This document shows positions 51,632 through 60,239 of a stretch of DNA of 60,239 nucleotides, piece after piece. The notes beneath the pieces were generated by a model that saw only the letters and a list, made by a program, of their open reading frames with translations, had not been told where the DNA came from and did not search any database. Made by a program: the position numbers and the translations under genes. Every line of letters starts with the position of its first letter. The first letter of the stretch is position 1. The stretch comes from Sharpea azabuensis DSM 18934. GTDB lineage: Bacteria; Bacillota_I; Bacilli_A; Erysipelotrichales; Coprobacillaceae. The stretch spans positions 1-60,239 of the forward strand of contig NZ_JNKU01000010.1 in NCBI RefSeq assembly GCF_000702165.1, written 5' to 3'.

Positions 51632-52543
51632 TTAAATTAAACTATCAGCAACATGCTGTCCGGCAATAGCGCCATCGCTAGCTGCAGTAATCACCTGACG
51701 TAAGTGTTTCTGGCGTACATCACCAATTGCATAGATGCCTTTGATACTTGTTTCCATGTTATCATCTGTAACAACATACCCACGTTCATCTAAGATGTCT
51801 AAGTCTTTCACAAAGCCAGTAATTGGATCAGCCCCAACAAATGGGAAAATACCACTTACAGGAATAACTGATGGTTCATTAGTATCAGAATCAGTTACCT
51901 TTAAACCTACAACCTTGTTGTCTTCTGAGAGAACTTCTGCTGGTTTCTTCTTAAAATGGAAGACAATATTGTCAGCAGCTAATGCCTTATCCGAAATAAT
52001 CTTATCAGCTCTAAAGACATCTCTTCTCATTACAACATGCACCTTATCCACAATGGTAGAAAGATATGTTGCTTCTTCAATAGCAGAATTACCACCACCA
52101 ATAACAGCAACTTCCTTACCACGATAGAAAGGTCCATCACATACAGCACAATAAGAAACGCCTCTACCTGTCATTTCTTCTTCACCAGGAATATTCATCT
52201 TACGTTCTTTTGTACCCGTAGCAATAATAACTGCCTTAGCTTCAATCGCATCATCACCTAAATGCACAATCTTCTTATCGCCTTCAACAGTAACACCTGT
52301 TACTTCTGCCATTTCGAAAGAAGCACCAAAGCTTAAGCCATGTTCATACATATCATAGGCTAACTGTGGACCTGCAATTTTTTTAATACCTGTGTAGTTT
52401 TCAATCTCAGCTGTCAGATTCAGTTTTCCACCAGGTGCTCCAGATTCAACAATTGTTACCTGTGCACCTGCTCTTGATGCATATAAGGCAGCTGTTAAGC
52501 CCGCTGGCCCTGCCCCAATAATCACAACATCAGTCTTCTTCAT
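51632..52543 (-). CDS. trxB: Thioredoxin reductase
   Basis: 303 residues: FAD GAGPAGLTAALYASRAG, redox disulfide C132-A-V-C135 in SYCAVCDGPFYRG, NADPH site VIGGGNSAIEEATYLS, and C-terminal GIYAIGDVRQKHLRQVITAASDG. Reduces thioredoxin with NADPH. Follows a redox-type MarR gene by 3 bases, so likely induced by organic peroxide stress. Confidence 0.95.
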   Translation of the reverse strand: MKKTDVVIIGAGPAGLTAALYASRAGAQVTIVESGAPGGKLNLTAEIENYTGIKKIAGPQLAYDMYEHGLSFGASFEMAEVTGVTVEGDKKIVHLGDDAIEAKAVIIATGTKERKMNIPGEEEMTGRGVSYCAVCDGPFYRGKEVAVIGGGNSAIEEATYLSTIVDKVHVVMRRDVFRADKIISDKALAADNIVFHFKKKPAEVLSEDNKVVGLKVTDSDTNEPSVIPVSGIFPFVGADPITGFVKDLDILDERGYVVTDDNMETSIKGIYAIGDVRQKHLRQVITAASDGAIAGQHVADSLI

Positions 52544-52546
52544 ATT

Positions 52547-53002
52547 CTATTCCTCACTTTCAAAAGATGGCTCAACGCCCTCTTTTCCTAATATCTTATA
52601 TAATAAACGATATAATTCATCTGCTTCTTCTTTATCAATATTGACACATGCCCCTAACTGATAAGGAATATTCTTTGCTTGTTCTTCAAGCGCTAAACCA
52701 GCATCAGTAATCGTAACATCAAGAGAACGCTCATCTTTCTTGCTTCTCTTTCTTTTAATCAGCCCTTTAGCTTCTAAACGCTTTAATAATGGTGTTAATG
52801 TACCTGAATCTAGAAACAATGCTTCTCCTAGTTCTTTGACATTCACCTGCTTCTTCTCCCACATCACCATCATCGTAATATATTGGGTATATGTTAGGTC
52901 TATTTGATCTAATAATGGTTTATATTTCTTTGTGATTAAATGACTTGCAGCATAGAGAGGAAAGCACAGCTGATTCTCTAGCTTTAAACAATCATAACTC
53001 AT
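52547..53002 (-). CDS. OhrR-like MarR-family regulator
   Basis: 151 residues: CLKLENQLCFPLYAASHLITKKYKPLLDQIDLTYTQYITMMVMWEKK is the OhrR signature, with the reactive Cys at C13 (and C5). Winged helix: VKELGEALFLDSGTLTPLLKRLEAKGLIKR. OhrR proteins release DNA when the Cys is oxidised by organic hydroperoxides. Operonic with trxB; a palindrome stands just upstream. Confidence 0.88.
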   Translation of the reverse strand: MSYDCLKLENQLCFPLYAASHLITKKYKPLLDQIDLTYTQYITMMVMWEKKQVNVKELGEALFLDSGTLTPLLKRLEAKGLIKRKRSKKDERSLDVTITDAGLALEEQAKNIPYQLGACVNIDKEEADELYRLLYKILGKEGVEPSFESEE

Positions 53003-53017
53003 ATCATGTCACCTCAC

Positions 53018-53035
53018 TAAGTTGTGTACAACTTA
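53018..53035. promoter_or_regulatory. OhrR-type operator upstream of the marR-trxB operon
   Basis: TAAGTTGT-GT-ACAACTTA, perfect 8-bp arms, about 15 bases before the MarR start codon. Size and AT-rich symmetry fit OhrR binding sites. Confidence 0.6.
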
Positions 53036-53077
53036 ATTTCATTTATACCTTAACATCAACATTCATCACTGTCAACA

Positions 53078-53293
53078 TTAGTGCTTATCTCTTTTCTCTT
53101 TCCACATATCATAAAAGAAACACAACGCTAATAAGAATAAATAAACATACATCACATCATTCACTACTCTCATCACAACATTAAACACATCATTATTCTT
53201 CACAACACACTTATCCAAAAACATAAAGAAAGCATAGATACCAATAATCACATATTGATACTTACCATAAATCACTCTCTTTAACTTCTCCAT
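53078..53293 (-). CDS. Small membrane protein of unknown function
   Basis: 71 residues from the ATG at 53293 (GGGAG upstream): basic start EKLKRVIYGKYQ, two hydrophobic helices (YVIIGIYAFFMFLDK and MYVYLFLLALCFFYDMW), basic tail KEKRDKH. No family recognised. It lies between the MarR operon and the surface-protein gene and transcribes on the same strand. Confidence 0.55.
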   Translation of the reverse strand: MEKLKRVIYGKYQYVIIGIYAFFMFLDKCVVKNNDVFNVVMRVVNDVMYVYLFLLALCFFYDMWKEKRDKH

Positions 53294-53350
53294 ACCACCA
53301 CTCCCTATAAAAAGCTTAACATTCTCATATGCCCTCAACAAGCATTACAG

Positions 53351-53377
53351 CAAAAAGGCCGAACAAATGTTCGACCT
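53351..53377 (-). terminator. Terminator of the surface-protein gene
   Basis: AGGCCGAAC (53356-53364) pairs with GTTCGACCT (53369-53377) with one wobble, then a minus-strand T run. Confidence 0.75.
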
Positions 53378-53392
53378 CAATATTACATATAT

Positions 53393-54480
53393 TTATTGCT
53401 CATTACGTGTCTTCAAAAGCATATAGAATACAAAACCTAAGAAGCCCACAAAGGCTAATATCATCGTTAGTATTCCAAAATGTGTACCTGTAGGTACAAC
53501 CCCATCTTTGTGATTAATGAATGTAATAGTATCATTATCAACAGCCTTACTCATACTATCAGCATTAACCACATTACCATCATTAATATTATGAGAAACC
53601 TCATAATCAGTTTCTGCTTCTTTAATGCTGTAGGATGCTGTCTTAGGTACATTCTTAAAGACAACAGATTCATTGTGTTTAAGTATAATTTCTGCACTTA
53701 GGGTATTGTTGCTTGCAGGAGCACGTCGAGGTGCTACTGTATTTGGCTTTAAGTGCGTACTCTTCTTGATGACTTTAGGATTGTTCTTTGATGAAGCCTT
53801 AAAGGTATCAACCTGAATTTCTTCATCATCAGCAACATTATTAAATGTTACAGTAAATGTAAATGGCTTACTATAATCACCAAACGAACCTGTAACACGG
53901 TTTTTCAGTACAATATTAGCTGCTTCAGGTAATGCATTATTGAATGTAACATCAATATCATTGCCTTCAACAACTGCTTCTTCATCAGTAGCTAAATCAA
54001 CATAAGCTTTATCATTAGTTTTCGTCTTCTTATAGCTTCCAGCAACAAGATTATAGCTTGCCTTACCTCTATTTGCCTTTTCAGTAATTTGGTATTTTGT
54101 AGTAGCAGGCACATTCTTAAATGTCACCTCATCACCACTTGCAAGCTTAGCATTGACTACAGCCTTACCATTATCATCAGGTATAATCATACCTAAATCT
54201 GACATAAAGCCTTCATTAGGAATATTTGAGAAGTTAATATTGAATTCAAACTTATCATCACTCTTATTACCACTCGTTGTCTTCTTAAGTGTTAGGTTCT
54301 GATAGAACTCTAGCTTGTTTGTGAATGTCACAACGATATTCTCATCCTTGTCCACATTCTCCCAGGCTGTAGAAAGAGCGTTGTTAGTAGCATCAACCAT
54401 ATCAGCAGACTGTGCTGTCTTCCCACCTGTAATCTTTGCTAATGTGCGATAAAGAAGTAATAGAAGTGTAAAAAATTTTG
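53393..54480 (-). pseudogene. LPxTG-like surface protein, 5'-truncated by a mobile element
   Basis: C-terminal 362 codons or so of a surface protein with three repeated DUF7601/Cna-B-like units (each with FTxxxNxVxxF and VPxTxxYxIxE motifs, spaced about 110 residues) and a sorting end: VVPTGTHFGILTMILAFVGFLGF then KTRNEQ. VPTGT is a variant sortase motif. No start codon with a ribosome binding site is seen; the frame is open through 54480, where the GC-rich element begins, so the N-terminus and signal peptide lie on the far side of that element outside the window. Confidence 0.8.
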
Positions 54481-54485
54481 CCGTT

Positions 54486-54517
54486 CCTATCCGGCACTTA
54501 GGGCTGTGTCGGATAGG
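54486..54517. repeat. Inverted repeat at the element boundary, candidate recombinase-binding site
   Basis: CCTATCCG (54486-54493) and CGGATAGG (54510-54517) are perfect complements, 8 bases before the recombinase stop and directly at the change in base composition. It could be the att site arm or the recombinase gene terminator. Confidence 0.45.
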
Positions 54518-54524
54518 TCAGGCG

Positions 54525-56174
<1,650 letters not shown>

Positions 56175-56255
56175 CTATTCCGTGGTTTCATTGTACCACG
56201 GAACAGGGGCGGCTGTACAGCGGTAAAAGTGATAAATCTGCTTCTTTACAGCTTG

Positions 56256-56444
56256 TCAAATCGCCTTTTTTTGTGTAGCAGCGGCTTCCGCTTCCAGTAC
56301 CCTCGCCATCTTGTCGGCGGCGGTGCTGGTGGTGTCTTTCTTGAAAAAGCCGGACACGACAAGAACGGTATTCCCCATGCGGATTTCCGTCACGCAGTCG
56401 GGGCGGCGGGTGGTACGGTGGTCGTGCTGCTTGATATTCTCCAT
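56256..56444 (-). CDS. TnpW-like transposon-encoded protein
   Basis: 62 residues: TEIRMGNTVLVVSGFFKKDTTSTAADKMARVLEAE, matching the small TnpW family found in Tn4451-like elements. Start at 56444 chosen from AAAGGAGT 8 bases upstream. Function unknown; it lies between the ATPase and recombinase. Confidence 0.75.
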   Translation of the reverse strand: MENIKQHDHRTTRRPDCVTEIRMGNTVLVVSGFFKKDTTSTAADKMARVLEAEAAATQKKAI

Positions 56445-56458
56445 AGGCAATACTCCTT

Positions 56459-57298
56459 TCATTCAGCCAGCAGTTTCTTCATGGTTTCCATTTTCCGCTT
56501 TGCGGTTTCCTGCCGGAAGTTGACGCCAGTAAAGCGTATCGGGACGCACATGGACAGCAGTCGGTCATAAATCCGGGAATGGGCCGTGTCTGTCGGCTTT
56601 TTCAACTCGTCCAGCGGGCGGTTGGTGGTGGCGATCAGCGGCTTGTTGCTGCGGTATCGGGTATCAATCACACGGAATACCTGTTCCAGTCCATAGTCGG
56701 TGCCACGCTCCATGCCGAAGTCGTCAATGATAAGCAGCGGATAGCGGCAAAGGCGGGAAATATACTCATTCCGGCCTGTAAAGCCGGGAGAGAGGTCGCC
56801 CAGGATAACGGCGAAGTTCGTCATATATACGGGGACTTCTTTCTCCATGAGGGCGTTTGCGATACAGCCCGCAAGGTAGCTTTTCCCGTTGCCGACGTTC
56901 CCCCAGAACAGGCAGCCGATGTTTTCGGCCTGCATTTCTTCCCAATGCTCCGCATACCGCCGGGCAATCCCGGTCTGCGGGTTTCTGCCGTTGTCGTTCT
57001 CGAATGTCCATTGCTGCATGGCTGAGTCGGCAAAAGCCCTCTGTTTCAGATTTTCCACGGCTTCCACATGGCGGCGGTGTTCCTCGGCGGCCTGCCGCTG
57101 CTCACGGGCGGCTCTCTGGCAGTCGCACTCTGCCGGGTGGCGGTCACGGCCAAACAGCTCCTTACCCTCCGGGAAGTAGGCTTCTTTCGGCGTATGGCAC
57201 TTTCCGCAGTAAAGCAGTCCGTCCTCGCCGATATAGTCCTCCATCTCCGGGGCGGCGGTTGTCATGTTCTCCAAAATATCTTTGATTTCACTTGTCAT
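56459..57298 (-). CDS. DnaC/IstB-like AAA+ ATPase (helicase loader)
   Basis: 279 residues: an N-terminal Cys cluster (LYCGKCH...CDCQRA), Walker A GNVGNGKS at 133-140, Walker B LLIIDDFGMERG, sensor ATTNRPLDE. Similar to DnaC/DnaI helicase loaders encoded by conjugative elements; probably works with the adjacent initiator to replicate the circular form. Overlaps the initiator gene by 4 bases. Confidence 0.9.
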   Translation of the reverse strand: MTSEIKDILENMTTAAPEMEDYIGEDGLLYCGKCHTPKEAYFPEGKELFGRDRHPAECDCQRAAREQRQAAEEHRRHVEAVENLKQRAFADSAMQQWTFENDNGRNPQTGIARRYAEHWEEMQAENIGCLFWGNVGNGKSYLAGCIANALMEKEVPVYMTNFAVILGDLSPGFTGRNEYISRLCRYPLLIIDDFGMERGTDYGLEQVFRVIDTRYRSNKPLIATTNRPLDELKKPTDTAHSRIYDRLLSMCVPIRFTGVNFRQETAKRKMETMKKLLAE

Positions 57299-58089
57299 AA
57301 GCTTTCTCCCTCCATACAGGTATAGTCGGGGATGCCCTGTTTTACGGCTCCCTTTTTGTCATTGGCCGCCCATCTGTGCAAGGCGGCGGCATAATTCTGG
57401 TAGGCTTTCCCGCTGGCGGCAAGGTAATGGCTCATTTCCTCAATCAGCCGTTCCAGCCTGTCCGGGTATTCTGCCTGTAACTCGTCATATTCGTCCTTTG
57501 ACAGAAAAATATTCTCATATCGGCCATAAGCTGTGGGCGGCTCCCCACTCGCTCTCATTGTTTGGTTCTCTATTAAGTTGTTTATATTAGTTTTGTTAGG
57601 GGTCGGTTTTCCGACCATCATAGGGTCGGTTTTCCGACCGTCATAAGGTCGCTTTTCCGACTGTATGAGGGTCGCTTTTCCGGCCATCAGTTGGTCGGAA
57701 AACCGTACCACTGGGACAGGCGGCACTTTCACATAAAGCCGATTGGGTGCGGAGAAGCCCCGCCGTTCCCGTTCTAAAAGCCCGGCTGCGTCCAGTTCTT
57801 TCAAGGCTCCCTTGATGGCGGTACAACCCTTGTCCAGCATTTCCGCTATCTCCGCAACGGGGTAGACAATGAATATCCTGCCCTCGCCGTCCTGCCAGCC
57901 GTTCTTCTGTGACAGGGTGGAGCGGTCTAATAAAAGCGCATACAGCAGCTTGGCGGTCTGTGAAATCTCCATTTTCAGCAGGAAACGGGGGTATGGAAGA
58001 TAGGCGGGCAGCGTGGTGTCTGCCCTGATATAATCAGCGATAGTATCACCTCCCTCTGTGTTGTGTCGTTTTTGGGCTTTGTCACGCAT
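57295..58089 (-). CDS. Replication initiator A-family protein
   Basis: 264 residues from the ATG at 58089. The conserved RepA_N-like start IADYIRADTTLPAYLPYPRF then LLKMEISQTAKLLYALLLDR is followed by a winged helix and a variable C-terminal part with DUF6017-like helices. The expected family start codon (M-A-D-Y) is here ATC at 58039-58041, with GGGAGG 7 bases before it; the ATG at 58089 has no good site. Either ATC is used or translation starts upstream. Same-strand element core gene. Confidence 0.82.
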   Translation of the reverse strand: MRDKAQKRHNTEGGDTIADYIRADTTLPAYLPYPRFLLKMEISQTAKLLYALLLDRSTLSQKNGWQDGEGRIFIVYPVAEIAEMLDKGCTAIKGALKELDAAGLLERERRGFSAPNRLYVKVPPVPVVRFSDQLMAGKATLIQSEKRPYDGRKTDPMMVGKPTPNKTNINNLIENQTMRASGEPPTAYGRYENIFLSKDEYDELQAEYPDRLERLIEEMSHYLAASGKAYQNYAAALHRWAANDKKGAVKQGIPDYTCMEGESL

Positions 58090-58161
58090 TAGGACGGCAT
58101 TTCCGGGGGGAAAGGATAAATGTATCGCATACCCTTTGACACCCACGAAAAAAGCCTTGAT

Positions 58162-58548
58162 TTATGCGGGTTTGAAAGGCTCTAAAGCGTGACATTTCTG
58201 CCTTTGTTTCCGCTTTCTCTCGGCGGCTTTGCGTTTCTTCATGCACCCGGCGCAGCCGGGGCAGTATTTCCCCCGGTTGGATTTGGGGACAAAGGCCGCC
58301 CCGCAGACCGCGCAGCGTTTCCGGCTCCCCCGGTACAAGAGGGCTGCGGCCAGCTCCCCGTCAAGGGGCAGGACAGCCACACGGAACCAGCGGCACATGA
58401 GGGAATAGGAAATGCTCTGGACGCACACGCAAGGCTCCCCGTCGTCTAACAGCAGGCAGTTCCCCTCGTCGTAGTTACAGCACTCATGCACAAGGCGGCG
58501 GGCTGCCTGGTGCTGGCGGTAGTCCATGCGGGACGGCTTATCGTTCAT
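58162..58548 (-). CDS. Cysteine-rich VLP-domain protein
   Basis: 128 residues: RRLVHECCNYDEGNCLLLDDGEPCVCVQSISYSLMCRWFRVAVLPLD and KRCAVCGAAFVPKSNRGKYCPGC, with at least ten Cys, then a basic tail KKRKAAERKRKQRQK. Matches the Cys_rich_VLP domain found in integrative elements of gut Firmicutes; probably a zinc-binding DNA or RNA-binding accessory. AAAGGAG lies upstream. Confidence 0.82.
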   Translation of the reverse strand: MNDKPSRMDYRQHQAARRLVHECCNYDEGNCLLLDDGEPCVCVQSISYSLMCRWFRVAVLPLDGELAAALLYRGSRKRCAVCGAAFVPKSNRGKYCPGCAGCMKKRKAAERKRKQRQKCHALEPFKPA

Positions 58549-59921
58549 GGCTCTGCTCCTTTCTGCGGTGCGGCTCTTCCCGGCGCAAAATCTGGTCGAT
58601 GTTCCGCTTGACGGTCTGCAACTCCCTGAACCGCTGCTTCTGTTCGTGATAGGTGTTGTACAGGCCGTCTTTCTCGGAGATAAGCTGCTCGATCTCGGCC
58701 TGCAACGCTTTTCGGCCGGGCAGCTTGGTAAGCCCCTGTGCCTTGAAATACCGGGCGGCGGCTTCGGCTATGATAAAATCGCTCTCGTTTGCCTGGCGGT
58801 ATGCGGCGCGGGCTTTCTCGGATTTCTGCGCTTTCAGCCCCTCGCGGATGGGCTTGGTCTTGGCATAGGCAAGTACCTGTTGCCGCAACTCCCTTTTCCC
58901 TTGCAGCTTCGTTTCCAGTGCTTTCAGTTCGCCGCTGGTCTGGCGCATTTCCTGATAGGCGGTAGCAACGGCGGCTTCAAGCTGTTCCGGGGAAGAAAAG
59001 CCGTACTGTTGGTAGATGGTCAGGGTCTTGGCGGCCTGTTTCAGATTGTGTATCTTCGCCCATCGTTCATAGCCTTTGCCCTTGCCCTCGGCCATCTTCT
59101 GCTCAATGTCCACAAGCCGCTGCACACTGTCCTGTCTGGGGTCGATTTTCCCTGTCTTTTCGCCCTGTAAGCGGCCTTTCCCGGCGTGTAGGTATTCGGG
59201 TATGGCTGCGGTCTGTTCGGCGGCTCTGGCGGCTTGGTGCTGCGGGGTGTAGCGAACCGTTACGCCCCTCTGGGCGTTCTGCTCCAAAACGGCAAGGACG
59301 GCGGTGCGGTCAAAGTCGCCGCCCAGCTTCCGGGCGGTGATAGGCTTCGTCCTGTCTGGCGTGAGGTAGGACAGCCGCCCCCGGCTCTCCTTGACGGTCA
59401 CACCCTCCCGCAACAGCAGAGAGGAAAACTCGTCAAAGCTGGCAGCGGTGGCAAGGGCTTTCCGTAGGGTCTGCCGCAGCTTCTCCTTGTTCGTTTCAAA
59501 CTTGGTCTGCCGGGGCGTGATACCGCCTGCAATCATGGGGGCGTTCTGCTTGTCCAGTGCGGCCTGTCCCTTTTTCTGCGCCCAATATTCCCGGTCTGTG
59601 ACACGGTTCTTGCTGCCGTTCAAGAGGTCGATTTGGTAAAGTCCTTCCCGGTGGCACATCTCCATGACCTCGGACTTGAAGTAGCGTAGGGCTGCGTCGG
59701 TGCAGCGGTGCTTGCACCCGGCTTTCGTGTCCGCTGGCCTGTCCATGTAGGGCAGGAACGGCACTTCCTCTATCCGCAGGCTGTTAATGACGATATGCAC
59801 ATGGATGTTGCCGCTGTGGTTATGCCCGTCCGGGTGGGTGCAGACAAGGGCCTGATGGCCGGGGAAATGCTCTTTACAGAATTGCTCCCCCAACGCCTGC
59901 GTGCAAAGGATAAAATAATAA
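58538..59921 (-). pseudogene. Relaxase (MobA/VirD2-like), 5' end removed by an IS21-like insertion
   Basis: C-terminal 455 codons or so: ALGEQFCKEHFPGHQALVC, GNIHVHIVINSLR (metal-binding HxH of the relaxase), KNRVTDREYWAQKKGQAALD, a long coiled-coil tail. The catalytic Tyr and N-terminal strand expected about 60-90 residues earlier are missing. The frame stays open to about 59921, where an IS starts. Without the N-terminus nicking activity is unlikely. Overlaps the VLP gene by 11 bases. Confidence 0.82.
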
Positions 59922-60239
59922 TGTAGGAAAAAGACAATATAAAAATGTCGGAAAACCTACATTCTTATTTTGTCCTTTTTGTGTTATTGATATCCTTTCT
60001 AAGGAGGTGATATCAATGGATGAATCACAAAAAGTAAGTCTTCAAGCAGAATTTAGGATAATGGATTTCACGAACACAAAACCCAATTATGCTGAGCTAG
60101 CAAGAAAGTACAAGAAGGATTACAGAACCATTAAGAAGTACCATGAAGGGTACGAGGGAAAGCCAAGGACAAGGTCTAAGCCAAGCAGGCTTGACATCTA
60201 CAGGGAGGTGATTGAGGAAAAACTTAGTATCCCCAGAAC
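59922..60239 (+). mobile_element. IS21-like element, left end
   Basis: Starts with TGTAGGAAAA (59922-59931), repeated as TGTCGGAAAA (59946-59955), like the multiple terminal repeats of IS21-family ends, followed by a leader and a transposase start. Low GC, unlike the element it interrupts. The right end is beyond the window. Confidence 0.65.
60016..60239 (+). CDS. IS21-type transposase (IstA-like), N-terminal part
   Basis: 74 codons to the window edge: MDESQKVSLQAEFRIMDFTN then PNYAELARKYKKDYRTIKKYHEGYEGKPRTR, an HTH of the IstA type. AAGGAGG stands 8 bases before the ATG. Truncated by the window, not by mutation. An IstB-like ATPase would be expected after it. Confidence 0.75.
   Translation, partial: MDESQKVSLQAEFRIMDFTNTKPNYAELARKYKKDYRTIKKYHEGYEGKPRTRSKPSRLDIYREVIEEKLSIPR

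Noticed and set aside
58526-59170. 214-codon plus-strand frame opposite the relaxase
   Set aside because: Leu/Gly-rich antisense shadow; the opposite strand has clear relaxase motifs.

Overview
The window is a chromosomal segment of a low-GC, Gram-positive gut-type Firmicute. Housekeeping synteny (prfA-prmC, tilS-hpt-ftsH-hslO, gdpP-rplI-dnaB, rpsF-ssb-rpsR), abundant PTS/phospho-glycosidase loci, AGGAGG-type ribosome binding sites and a sortase-type surface protein fit the Erysipelotrichia, perhaps a Catenibacterium/Coprobacillaceae relative. That placement is inference from gene content; no rRNA gene is present, and I recognised no tRNA gene by eye.

Layout. 0.2-8 kb: one strand of housekeeping genes (release factor 1 and its methyltransferase, tRNA-lysidine synthase, HPRT, FtsH, a 28-residue membrane miniprotein, Hsp33). 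8.2-11.2 kb: a HAD hydrolase followed by an accessory island with an AbiF/Abi_2-type HEPN toxin, a structured downstream RNA with its own promoter, a MATE pseudogene and an IS remnant. 11.2-15.1 kb: flavin ene-reductase + MFS exporter under a PadR regulator. 15.2-17.7 kb: SmtB-like regulator, HMA chaperone and Zn/Cd P-type ATPase. 17.7-22.7 kb: alpha-glucoside PTS locus with two overlapping RpiR regulators and a GH4 phospho-alpha-glucosidase. 23-28.5 kb: thymidine kinase, DnaB, L9, GdpP, YybS. 28.8-33 kb: LigB-type dioxygenase, MoaF-like protein, HxlR regulator, three tandem small-RNA units, AzlCD and PhzF-like genes. 33-37.5 kb: trehalose PTS operon and TreR. 37.7-41.2 kb: an ADP-ribosylglycohydrolase gene split by an IS200/IS605-type element carrying a ribbon-helix-helix gene, tnpA and an unusual tnpB. 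41.5-44.2 kb: second ene-reductase with a TetR regulator. 44.5-53.3 kb: S18/SSB/S6, GH1 phospho-beta-glucosidase, IspD, CapA-like lipoprotein, YchF, DUF951, FolD, TrxB, OhrR-type MarR. 53.4-60.2 kb: a surface-protein gene truncated by a GC-rich mobilisable element (large serine recombinase, TnpW, DnaC-like ATPase, RepA-like initiator, Cys-rich protein, relaxase), itself interrupted by an IS21-like element that runs off the window.

The strongest candidates for undescribed biology are (1) three tandem, independently promoted small RNAs at 30.45-31.03 kb, sharing a palindrome at exact spacing to the -10 box, a covarying 5' hairpin and terminator loops exposing CCUCCC (an anti-Shine-Dalgarno sequence); (2) the HEPN/AbiF toxin plus a promoter-driven, terminator-ended structured RNA; and (3) the IS605-type element whose long TnpB lacks the usual zinc ribbon and whose exact removal restores the split host gene in frame.
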